Source: a bacterium (GTDB lineage: Bacteria; Armatimonadota; Chthonomonadetes; Chthonomonadales; CAJBBX01). From it: a stretch of DNA of 37,942 bases. The notes under the pieces are model-generated. The model was not told the origin of the DNA. It saw only the letters and a program-made list of their open reading frames with translations, and made no database searches. The DNA is taken from NCBI GenBank assembly GCA_021811565.1, contig JAJZOL010000194.1:1-37942 (forward strand), written 5' to 3'. Both the position numbers and the translations under genes were made by a program. Of the stretch, positions 18,124 to 25,737 are shown in pieces (the stretch's first letter is position 1; each line of letters begins with the position of its first letter).

Positions 18124-18597
18124 CTATTTCTTCATCAGAATCGGCTCAAGCAACATCTCCTTGGTGTAGAGGGCGTCTTGCCGAGAGTACTCGCTGAGCT
18201 CAAAATCCTTGCGGAGCACTATCGCGCCAGTCGGACAAGCCTCTTGGCAATACCCGCAAAAAATGCAGCGAAGCATGTTGATCTCATACTTTATGGCGTA
18301 TCTCTCCCCCGGAGAGACGCGGTTCTCGTCCGTGTTCTCCTTCGCCTCCACATAGATGCATCTCGCCGGGCACGCTCCGGCGCAAAGGCTGCAACCGATG
18401 CATTTTTCCAGTCCATTGTCATAACGTGTCAGAACATGTCGCCATCTCGTTCTCGGGAACTGCTCTCTTCTCTCCTCGGGATATTGAAACGTGGCTATAT
18501 TTTCCTTGCGAGCCGTGAGCATTTTCACATAGTGCTTTAATGTTAACGCCATTCCCTGTGCAATAGGGGTGAATGTACGATTTAGTGTTTCAGCCAT
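18124..18597 (-). CDS. nuoI: NADH-quinone oxidoreductase subunit I
   Basis: 157-aa ferredoxin-like subunit of complex I. It has two complete [4Fe-4S] motifs: Cys66-69-72-76 ([12 protein letters not shown]) and Cys111-114-117-121 ([12 protein letters not shown]), carrying electrons along the peripheral arm towards cluster N2. The N-terminal helix ([11 protein letters not shown]) and FQYPEERR segment match NuoI. It begins one base after the nuoB stop, so the two are co-transcribed. Other complex I genes are absent nearby. Confidence 0.93.
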   Translation of the reverse strand: MAETLNRTFTPIAQGMALTLKHYVKMLTARKENIATFQYPEERREQFPRTRWRHVLTRYDNGLEKCIGCSLCAGACPARCIYVEAKENTDENRVSPGERYAIKYEINMLRCIFCGYCQEACPTGAIVLRKDFELSEYSRQDALYTKEMLLEPILMKK

Positions 18598-18598
18598 T

Positions 18599-19147
18599 TT
18601 ACGCTTTCACCATTGGTAATTCTATAAGATGTCCGGAGGAACCGGATTTGATTTTTTCCTGCAGTCTCATGATGGCGTATATCAAAGCATCAGGGCTGGG
18701 AGGACATCCGGGAACATATACGTCCACCGGTATGATTTGATCCACCCCTTGCAGGATAGCGTAATTGTTGTAAAAACCACCCGTGGAGGCGCAAGCCCCC
18801 ATGGAAATGACCCATTTCGGGTTCGGCATCTGATCGTAAATCTGCCTCAGAACCGGTCCCATCTTTGTCGAAACTCTACCCGCAACGATCATTACGTCCG
18901 CTTGACGTGGCGAGGGGCGAAACACCTCGGCGCCAAAGCGAGATACATCAAAGCGAGACGCTGCGGATGCCATCATTTCGATAGCGCAGCAAGCCAGCCC
19001 GAATGTGAGCGGCCATAAGCTATTTCGACGCGCCCAGTTTACCAACTCATCCATTTTTGCCACCACAAACGGCTGTCCCCCCACTCCGGGCGAGGGCGTG
19101 GGCATGCTGGAATCGTGCGCGTTGATTTCCACAATCCTATTCGCCAT
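18599..19147 (-). CDS. nuoB: NADH-quinone oxidoreductase subunit B
   Basis: 182-aa subunit that holds the terminal [4Fe-4S] cluster N2 next to the quinone site of complex I. Ligands are all visible: adjacent Cys53-Cys54 ([12 protein letters not shown]), Cys119 (ISMGACAS) and Cys148 ([16 protein letters not shown]). GGGAGA lies about eight bases before ATG 19147. It heads a two-gene operon with nuoI; nuoA, nuoC and nuoD, which normally flank nuoB, are not here. Confidence 0.95.
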   Translation of the reverse strand: MANRIVEINAHDSSMPTPSPGVGGQPFVVAKMDELVNWARRNSLWPLTFGLACCAIEMMASAASRFDVSRFGAEVFRPSPRQADVMIVAGRVSTKMGPVLRQIYDQMPNPKWVISMGACASTGGFYNNYAILQGVDQIIPVDVYVPGCPPSPDALIYAIMRLQEKIKSGSSGHLIELPMVKA

Positions 19148-19724
19148 ACTTAAAATCTCCCACTACTCAATGACGCCATGCCAATACCGCCGGCGTCAAT
19201 CGCGGTTTAAGAAGCAAGCCAACCGAAACGGAACCTTTTTTCGGAAGTTTCTGCAGTTAGCTGTTATTAAAGTATACGCCATAAAAAGGCGAATTATGCC
19301 AAAACTTGGCATATCGGTAAAAATCATGTTGCGATTCCCGCATGCTGGGATATCATTGCGATGAGGCGCGCGGTAATCGCTTTTGACTTCTATGTTGGAA
19401 ATAACATCGAATGAAGAAAAAAAATTGTTTTCATACAATGAACATGAGATTAATGACGTATATAGTAAATATCAGTTCGCTCGTAGAGGGAGGATTGCGC
19501 CCCCTAGGGTAAGGGATAAACATTTTAGAAGGCTGAATCGGCTTGGAATCCGTTTCGCTTACCAGCCGGATGATACTGGTGTCTCCCGCCCGAAGTCCTA
19601 TTTTCATGATGTCTAGGTTTTCTCAATAATGCAAGAAATTCTCACGCAAAAGGGGTAGAATTACCTTCCATTCGTGCGTACTAAGAGGCGGAAAATGAAT
19701 CATGCAGGAGGAAAAAAACAAAAA
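19148..19724. other. 577-base divergent intergenic region, nuoB / citrate synthase
   Basis: It should hold the promoters of nuoB (minus) and citrate synthase (plus). Visible elements are the palindrome at 19296-19312 and a possible sigma-70 site TTGACT (19383-19388) with TAACAT about 16 bases on. A 74-codon frame at 19392-19616 is highly charged and has no clear ribosome site, so I do not call it a gene. An untranslated leader or small RNA is equally possible. Confidence 0.4.
19296..19312. promoter_or_regulatory. Palindromic operator-like site
   Basis: Perfect seven-base arms ATGCCAA and TTGGCAT around AAC, in the region between divergent nuoB and citrate synthase. Symmetry and length fit a dimeric repressor or activator site that could co-regulate respiration and the citrate cycle. 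The binding factor is unknown. Confidence 0.4.
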
Positions 19725-20864
19725 ATGAGTGAAGAGACAAAGAAAGCGCCGGCCAAGGGTGGCTTGGAGGATGTGGTGGCGGGAGAGTCTGGCATCTCCC
19801 TTGTCGATGGAGTTCAGGGCAAACTGCTCTATCGTGGTTACGACATCACGGAACTCGCCGACAAATCAAGTTTCGAGGAGGTTGCTTATCTTCTTTGGTA
19901 CGGAAGACTCCCCGGAAAAGTCGAGTTCGATGCATTCATTGATGCATACACTGGCAGTATGGAATTACCCATTGAAACCGTTATGATCCTGCGCATGTTC
20001 CCGAAAACGGCGACCCCGATGGAGGTCTTGAGAACCGCCGTTTCCTCCCTGGGACACTGGGATCCCGACAGTGGAAACACGAGATTGGACGCATGCCTTC
20101 GCAAAGCGATTCGATTATCAGAGCATATCACTCAATTAACGAGCGCACATTATCGTTTGAGGAACGGCTTGGAGCCTATCCCTCCCAAGCCAAGACAAAC
20201 ACTCGCCTACAATTTCCTGTACCAACTCCATGGTACGGAGCCGAATCCCGACTGGGTTAACGCTTTTGATGTGGCGCTGATTCTGCATGCGGATCACGAG
20301 TGGAACGCCTCCACCTTCGCCGCGCGAGTGGTGGCTGCGACATTATCGGATATGTATTCCAGCGTCGTGGCGGCGATCGGCGCTCTCAAAGGCCCATTGC
20401 ACGGCGGTGCGAATGAGCAGGTGATGAAGATGCTGCACGAGATTGACAATCCCGCCCGCGCAGAGCAATGGGTGAAGGATGCACTCTCGCGCGGCGTGAA
20501 AATTCCTGGCTTCGGGCATCGCGTTTATCGCACCGAGGACCCGAGAGCGACAATTCTCCGCGGTTATGCGGAGAAGCTTGCGAAATCGACCGGCAATGAA
20601 AAACTATATCAAATCGCTTCGGAGGTTGAGAAAACCGTGCTTTCGAATACAAAGGTGTATCCGAATGTGGACTTCTATTCAGGCATATGCTATGAGTCGA
20701 TGAACATACCCTCGGAGATTTTCACGCCGATCTTCGCTATCAGCCGCGTGGTCGGCTGGACGGCGCACATTCTCGAGCAGTGGGGCAAGAACCGTCTGAT
20801 CCGCCCAAGAGCGGAATATATCGGGCCGGTCGATCTCAAGTACGTACCCATCAATCGTCGTTAA
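19725..20864 (+). CDS. gltA: Citrate synthase (small, bacterial type)
   Basis: About 379 aa, condensing acetyl-CoA with oxaloacetate at the entry of the citrate cycle. The catalytic triad is complete: His226 in LHGGAN, His265 in GFGHRVYR and Asp316 in NVDFYSG; the CoA-side motifs HADHEWNASTF and RPRAEYIGP are present. I take ATG 19725 because it gives the normal length; AGGAGG is 13 bases upstream, rather far. ATG 19695 with GAGGCGG close by is a real alternative and would add ten residues. A close relative, 2-methylcitrate synthase, cannot be fully excluded, but no prp genes are nearby. A terminator follows. Confidence 0.93.
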   Translation: MSEETKKAPAKGGLEDVVAGESGISLVDGVQGKLLYRGYDITELADKSSFEEVAYLLWYGRLPGKVEFDAFIDAYTGSMELPIETVMILRMFPKTATPMEVLRTAVSSLGHWDPDSGNTRLDACLRKAIRLSEHITQLTSAHYRLRNGLEPIPPKPRQTLAYNFLYQLHGTEPNPDWVNAFDVALILHADHEWNASTFAARVVAATLSDMYSSVVAAIGALKGPLHGGANEQVMKMLHEIDNPARAEQWVKDALSRGVKIPGFGHRVYRTEDPRATILRGYAEKLAKSTGNEKLYQIASEVEKTVLSNTKVYPNVDFYSGICYESMNIPSEIFTPIFAISRVVGWTAHILEQWGKNRLIRPRAEYIGPVDLKYVPINRR

Positions 20865-20878
20865 TGCCGGAAAACGAG

Positions 20879-20909
20879 AAGCCGTGGCGAGAGTTTTTCG
20901 CCACGGCTT
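20879..20909 (+). terminator. Terminator after citrate synthase
   Basis: Perfect 12-bp arms AAGCCGTGGCGA (20879-20890) and its complement (20898-20909), loop GAGTTTT, 14 bases after the stop. It also lies downstream of the convergent DUF3866 gene. Confidence 0.88.
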
Positions 20910-20955
20910 TATGATTCATTTTATTTTTCAGGCGGGAATGGACTCCTCCAATGTG

Positions 20956-22056
20956 TCATAACTGCTCTTTGGACATTCCGCTCTCCTCCAGACACTGCCC
21001 CGCGAGCAGTCCACCTGAACACGCCGCGAGGAAAAACGATTCCTCCTCCTCAATTCCTCTGCCCATGGTGGTGACCGGTATGCCGGTCTCCTTCAGCGCC
21101 TTCAGACCAGCCTCGGCGTTCACTGTGATGAAGTCATGCTTTTGGCGCAGCCCCTCCTCATCCAAAGCGGCTCTCAACACTTTCCGCTGAGATTCGGGCA
21201 ATCTAGGTAAAGGTACATACGTTCTGCACAACGCCACCTTGGATAAGATGGTTAGAGTGTGGTAACTGATTCCGATATGTCTTGGGCGCGTATCCGCGAA
21301 GCTCAATCTCGCAACCGCAATCGGGGTGCCTTCCAAAGATGCGACGGCGTTCAGGGATACCCCCTGTTCGATTCCTGAAAAGCCAAACTGCGTGCGGGTT
21401 CCCGTATTGCCGGGTCCCTGGCATACCACGATCACATCCGCTTTTGCTGCGACTTTGGCAATTGCGAGTGCGGAAAAGATGTTCACCGCTTCATAATCCC
21501 CGCCGAATGCCTGTCCGCTGGTGACAATTGAATCTATCAATCCTTTGTCTCGCATGTGCGCCACCAATCGGCTGTAAGGTAAGGGCAACGCCGCGCCATC
21601 GGTCATGATGTAGACAATCCGCGCCCTCCCCTGGCTCTGCCATTTGCAGGATGCCGCTATGGCGGGAACCTGACTATGGAGTTCAGCGCAAACAACCGGC
21701 GTCGATGCAAGGCTGGTGAAGTTGCATAAATCCTCGTGCCACGGGCTTTCCTCCGCGCCAGCCGTTAAAACGGGGAACTGCCACGGTGTGTATCTCAGTT
21801 TCATGATGCGCCCGGGCGGGATCATTTTTTCAGGCATGCGCGTGGATTGCGCTACGAAGTCCACCCCGCCTGTCCCCAATTCCAACTCAACCGCCCAAGT
21901 GTTCAGGGTAACCGGATCGCCTGGCTGCAATATCCCCGTAAATTGGATGTAATTAATCGCTTTGCGGTTGCCATCGTCGGTTTTCACTACGATCTCTTGT
22001 GAGCCGTCCCTCTCAGACGCAATTCGATCCACAACCCCTTTTACTCTCGCCTTCAT
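20956..22056 (-). CDS. DUF3866 family protein
   Basis: 366-aa protein matching DUF3866 by its characteristic PPGRIMKLRYTPWQFPVL block after a small N-terminal beta domain, and later VVCQGPGNTGTRTQFGFSGI and SFADTRPRHIGISYHTLTIL. There is no signal peptide or membrane segment, so it is cytosolic. It starts three bases after rfbD ends, with AAAGGA inside the rfbD tail, so it is the second gene of that operon. The biochemical function of the family is, to my knowledge, not established. The GPGNTGT loop looks like a phosphate- or nucleotide-binding turn, which is a guess. Confidence 0.82.
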   Translation of the reverse strand: MKARVKGVVDRIASERDGSQEIVVKTDDGNRKAINYIQFTGILQPGDPVTLNTWAVELELGTGGVDFVAQSTRMPEKMIPPGRIMKLRYTPWQFPVLTAGAEESPWHEDLCNFTSLASTPVVCAELHSQVPAIAASCKWQSQGRARIVYIMTDGAALPLPYSRLVAHMRDKGLIDSIVTSGQAFGGDYEAVNIFSALAIAKVAAKADVIVVCQGPGNTGTRTQFGFSGIEQGVSLNAVASLEGTPIAVARLSFADTRPRHIGISYHTLTILSKVALCRTYVPLPRLPESQRKVLRAALDEEGLRQKHDFITVNAEAGLKALKETGIPVTTMGRGIEEEESFFLAACSGGLLAGQCLEESGMSKEQL

Positions 22057-22059
22057 TAT

Positions 22060-22950
22060 TTATCCTTTTCCGATCTTGTCAGAACGTTCCTTGAGATAGC
22101 TCGATAGGGAATCCTTCCAATCGGGCGGCGAGGGTAAGTTCAGCATCTCAATCGATAGCGGATGTAATGTGGATTTACGGGGCCGTGGGGCGGGGGATCT
22201 CCAATCGGTCGATGAAATGGGGATTGTGGGAACGCTTCCTAATCCGGAGAGGTTCAACGCTGTTCTGGCGAATTCATGCCAGTTTGTTTCTCCTTGATTC
22301 GAAAAATGCCAGGTTCCCCAGGGAAGAGACCGCTCGATCAATAGTAGTGTGAACGCTGCCAGGTCTCTTGTCCATGTTGGAGAACCGCATTGATCCGCGA
22401 CAATTCGCAAGGGGGGGGCGCCTGGCTCCCATTTCGCGGCGGCTTTGATAATCGTGTCCGGAAAACATTTGCCGTGAACCCCGTATAGCCAGGATGTTCT
22501 AACGATCCAATGCTTGCTCCATATATCCCGGAGGCGCATCTCTCCCGCAAGCTTGGATTTTCCGTATACGCTCAATGGATTGGGTGTATCGAATTCTGTG
22601 TAGGGTTCCGACTTTTCGCCGTCAAAGACAAAATCGGTGCTGATAGCGCAAATCGGAATACCCGTAAGAGAGCAGGCGTATGCCAAGTTCCATGTGCCAA
22701 GGGCATTGATACGATACGCTTCAAGTTTGTGACTTTCGGCGCCATCCACATTTGTCCATGCCGCGCAGTGCAACACGGCGTCCGGACGATATTCCCCAAG
22801 GAGTGATATCGTTTGGGATGTTTGAGTGATATCTAGTATATGATCGGTGGAAACGATGTCGGTTGGCAATATTTCATGACCAGCCTGACTATATATGGCT
22901 TGGGCTTCCCGCCCAAGCATACCATTGGCTCCGGTGATTAATATTTTCAT
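22060..22950 (-). CDS. rfbD: dTDP-4-dehydrorhamnose reductase
   Basis: About 296 aa, the last step of dTDP-L-rhamnose synthesis for surface polysaccharide. It is a short-chain reductase with the NAD(P) motif TGANGMLG at residue 5-12, TDFVFDG, and the catalytic Tyr-Lys in LSVYGKSKLAGE. ATG 22950 gives the family start MKILITGANG; a GTG at 22971 would add seven residues. Neither start has a good ribosome site. rfbA, rfbB and rfbC are not in the window. Confidence 0.92.
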   Translation of the reverse strand: MKILITGANGMLGREAQAIYSQAGHEILPTDIVSTDHILDITQTSQTISLLGEYRPDAVLHCAAWTNVDGAESHKLEAYRINALGTWNLAYACSLTGIPICAISTDFVFDGEKSEPYTEFDTPNPLSVYGKSKLAGEMRLRDIWSKHWIVRTSWLYGVHGKCFPDTIIKAAAKWEPGAPPLRIVADQCGSPTWTRDLAAFTLLLIERSLPWGTWHFSNQGETNWHEFARTALNLSGLGSVPTIPISSTDWRSPAPRPRKSTLHPLSIEMLNLPSPPDWKDSLSSYLKERSDKIGKG

Positions 22951-22985
22951 GATGATGATGGATGATTTCACATAAAGGATATTAT

Positions 22986-22991
22986 ATTATA
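22986..22991 (-). promoter_or_regulatory. -10 box for the rfbD operon
   Basis: TATAAT on the minus strand, with a second overlapping TATAAT at 22981-22986. Transcription would start near 22975-22980, giving a leader of about 25-30 bases before ATG 22950. A weak -35 (TTGGCC) lies 19 bases upstream. Confidence 0.5.
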
Positions 22992-23054
22992 GCAGAATAT
23001 AGGTTGAGGTGGCCAAATCGCAAGCTCGAAAACCTTGGCTCCAAGCCTTGTTTC

Positions 23055-23083
23055 TTGACAGTTTCCCACGAAAACCTTATAAT
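23055..23083 (+). promoter_or_regulatory. Perfect sigma-70 consensus promoter
   Basis: TTGACA (23055-23060) and TATAAT (23078-23083) with a spacer of exactly 17 bases, the full housekeeping consensus. Predicted start near 23090, leaving about a 50-base leader to the metallopeptidase gene. High constitutive transcription is expected unless repressed. Confidence 0.85.
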
Positions 23084-23139
23084 GACCGGGTATCCCATCC
23101 GCACATTTTTGCAAGTCTCTTTTTTGGAGCGGAAATCCA

Positions 23140-25509
23140 GTGTTGAATTATAAAAAATTTATTTGGGTGTTCTTTCTATCGCCTCTTTTTCTACTCCCCA
23201 CTGCAAGCCATGCGAGTGAACCCCGTACGTTATCCTCCGGTGTCGGCGCATTTCTGATTAAAGCACGCGCCGCAGCGGAGAGAAGCGATTTCAATGCGCT
23301 TGCTCGTATGACTGCGGCAGGGGTGCGGAACTCATACAAGTGGATATCTTCGGGCATGATAATGATCGCGCCTCAGGCGAAGTGGAGCGCGAACATCCTT
23401 TCCCTCACCTATTGCAATGGAAGAAAGCGGTTATCTCTGCTCGCTTTTAGTCATTACTGTGTGTGCGAAAGCGCGGGCGATCATATCTATCGGGTGATAT
23501 CCACAAAAAACGGACTGCGCATCGGTCAGGAGATACCTGAGACGGACGCCCTCGGTTATCGGTTATTCAGCCATCGTTTCGTTGTTCGCTTTGATATGAC
23601 GAAAAAGCAAGTGCATATCGTGGATAACATTCATATTAAACGTACAGCGGATTACGACAAACCGATCATTATCAGGTTGAATGAGATATGGCGGATATCC
23701 TCTGTTACGCATGGGGGGAAAAGGGAGTCCTATGTGCAAAAGGGAGGGTTTCTATTGCTACCCCCCATGCGTTCTCCGATAGGCGCGTATCGACTTGCCT
23801 ACGAAGGAACCCCCGATATTACGAAGGAGGATTACATACGATCGAACGAAGCGGCTCTGACGGGGTTTTGGTATCCACAAATCGCCCGATTGCCAGCAAC
23901 CGCCGATACCGTCATATGCGTTCCGAAAGGATGGTCCGCGATCACGCAAGGCGCACTGCTGGGAGAAAAACAGACATCGGAAGAAGAACTCTTCCATTAC
24001 AGAAATCATCTGCCGGTGTGTTACCTCACGATCGCTGCGGGTAAATATTTCATCGCCACAAGAAAATATGGCAGGGTTAGCGTATCCGCATGGTTGTTGG
24101 AAAAGAATCCCGCGAAGAGCGTGCAAGTCATCTCCACCGCCTACGACATGCTTCAATGGTGTTCCAAGAATCTTTCTCCGTTTCCCTACTCCTCGTATGC
24201 TGTGGTCGAATCCAAGACATTTCCCGCTGCGTTGGAAGGATATTCCTTTACGCTTGTGGCATCATCTATGCTCTCCATGGCGATACCTCATGAAGTGTCT
24301 CATACATGGTGGGGCGGGATACTGCCCAATCCCTATACTGTTTCCATGTGGAACGAAGCGTTTGCGGAGTACACCGATTGGCTGCATCGCAAATTGACGG
24401 GCGAGCCGCTTTTAAACGATTTCACTCCTCAGAGTCTGCTCTTCAACCTTAAATGGGTTGCCAACACCCCTCCATTGGCGAACGCCAAGGATGCGATGAA
24501 CCCTGCGGATTCCCTGGTGGGTTATGGGGAGGGGCTGGTGATGTTGCAAAACCTGCAGAGGATGATCGGCGCCCGAAGAATGCTTGAAGCGATGCGTCTG
24601 TTTCTTAAAAGCGGGAAGGATGGTCACATTGCCGAATGGGGGGACTTCGTAAACGCAGTGTGTGAGACATCCGGCGCAAAATGGCGAGGTTTTTTTACCT
24701 CATGGTTGCATAGTGCAACCGTACCTTCCCTATCCCTCGTCCCCTTTCCTGCCAAACGGATTAATTCCGAATGGGCGCTATCGGGCGTGATCACGATGAA
24801 TCACGGGGCTTTCTGGATGCGAACACCATTTCGTGTATACGGGGCGGGACACGCCGAGGATTTCAGTTCGGATATCGAAGGTCACAACGCGATGTTTCAT
24901 GTTTCATTGCCGTGGAAGCCCGATGCGGTATTATTGGATCCGAACGATATCTGTTTTCAGCAAGGGATATCCACAACCAGTCCGCCATCCTTGGCAATTT
25001 TTCGCGCTCTCAAGGGGAACCTGATATGGGTCTACCCAGCCTCCATTTCGGAGTCGGATATAAAGATATTGAAAGAGTTTTTCCAATCGCACGCCACCGA
25101 CTTTTCCCCTTCTGCTCATAATACGATCATGTCTGATGCGCAACTGAACGACAATGATTGGAATCATGACAATCTTTTGTTTATCGGACGCTCAGAGGCA
25201 TTTAAACAAAAATGGCAGGATCAATGCCTTTTTTCTATAATAATTAACGATAAAACGGCGAAATATGATAATCTGATATGGAATGGCGATGATTATTTCG
25301 GGTTTTCAATCTGGAAGGATCAAAAGCATATCAGTCTTATTCGTATGCAACTTAGCTTTTTTGATCTGCATGAATTGCCTTGTTTGATACGGATAATCTC
25401 CATGCCTTCTACGGATTCCGTGGTCATATTGAAAGGGTCTGGGGAATTGATTTATCAGAAGAACGATGAGTCAGGTATTTTCAAGGCGATCCCAACTGCA
25501 TTGAAATAG
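23140..25509 (+). CDS. Secreted M1-like (gluzincin) metallopeptidase
   Basis: 789-aa exported protein: signal peptide 1-25 (ending SHAS), an N-terminal beta region (about 30-290), a peptidase domain with HEVSH at 384-388 and the third zinc ligand Glu406 in MWNEAFAEY, and a long C-terminal region without recognised motif. In M1 enzymes the spacing is usually HExxH-18 residues-Glu; here it is 17. The GxMEN substrate-binding motif is not kept: ALEGYSF (about 365) stands in its place, so it may not be an ordinary aminopeptidase. Start is GTG 23140 with GGAGCGG upstream. It stands alone behind a consensus promoter. Zinc peptidase fold is likely; the substrate is unknown. Confidence 0.8.
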   Translation: MLNYKKFIWVFFLSPLFLLPTASHASEPRTLSSGVGAFLIKARAAAERSDFNALARMTAAGVRNSYKWISSGMIMIAPQAKWSANILSLTYCNGRKRLSLLAFSHYCVCESAGDHIYRVISTKNGLRIGQEIPETDALGYRLFSHRFVVRFDMTKKQVHIVDNIHIKRTADYDKPIIIRLNEIWRISSVTHGGKRESYVQKGGFLLLPPMRSPIGAYRLAYEGTPDITKEDYIRSNEAALTGFWYPQIARLPATADTVICVPKGWSAITQGALLGEKQTSEEELFHYRNHLPVCYLTIAAGKYFIATRKYGRVSVSAWLLEKNPAKSVQVISTAYDMLQWCSKNLSPFPYSSYAVVESKTFPAALEGYSFTLVASSMLSMAIPHEVSHTWWGGILPNPYTVSMWNEAFAEYTDWLHRKLTGEPLLNDFTPQSLLFNLKWVANTPPLANAKDAMNPADSLVGYGEGLVMLQNLQRMIGARRMLEAMRLFLKSGKDGHIAEWGDFVNAVCETSGAKWRGFFTSWLHSATVPSLSLVPFPAKRINSEWALSGVITMNHGAFWMRTPFRVYGAGHAEDFSSDIEGHNAMFHVSLPWKPDAVLLDPNDICFQQGISTTSPPSLAIFRALKGNLIWVYPASISESDIKILKEFFQSHATDFSPSAHNTIMSDAQLNDNDWNHDNLLFIGRSEAFKQKWQDQCLFSIIINDKTAKYDNLIWNGDDYFGFSIWKDQKHISLIRMQLSFFDLHELPCLIRIISMPSTDSVVILKGSGELIYQKNDESGIFKAIPTALK

Positions 25510-25536
25510 AAAATCTAATCTGCATGTGATTACGGA

Positions 25537-25594
25537 ATTCTCTTATGAGACGGTCATTCATGTTTTCGACTTAGTAACGGCCCGATAAGAGAAT
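25537..25594. repeat. Inverted repeat, 10-bp arms
   Basis: ATTCTCTTAT (25537-25546) and ATAAGAGAAT (25585-25594) are perfect inverted copies, 28 bases after the metallopeptidase stop. It may be a weak terminator or part of the same structured element as the repeat at 25603-25721. Confidence 0.5.
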
Positions 25595-25602
25595 CATGTT
25601 AT

Positions 25603-25721
25603 GAGTGTGTTGCATAAATATAATCAGAATCAGTGCGCATACAATATATTCGATATATAATGGCTTGAATATGCATATGTTGTATCAGTGTGCGGTTCAA
25701 ATACATTTGTGCAACACACTC
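25603..25721. repeat. Long inverted repeat, 17-bp arms
   Basis: Arms 25603-25619 and 25705-25721 match over 17 bases with one mismatch (a G-T pair in RNA), 12 of them perfect in a row (GAGTGTGTTGCA). The AT-rich interior has further partly complementary words (ATACAA and TTGTAT). It ends three bases before a TATAAT (25725-25730) that lies just before the sensor kinase start. It could be an operator region or a small non-autonomous mobile element; no target duplication is evident. Confidence 0.6.
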
Positions 25722-25724
25722 TTA

Positions 25725-25730
25725 TATAAT
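25725..25730 (+). promoter_or_regulatory. -10 box near the sensor kinase start
   Basis: TATAAT seven bases before ATG 25738, with no Shine-Dalgarno sequence. If used, the mRNA would be nearly leaderless. No clear -35 at standard spacing. Confidence 0.35.
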
Positions 25731-25737
25731 TCAATTG

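Noticed and set aside
19392-19616. 74-codon frame upstream of citrate synthase
   Set aside because: Highly charged, no ribosome site and no recognisable pattern; more likely untranslated.
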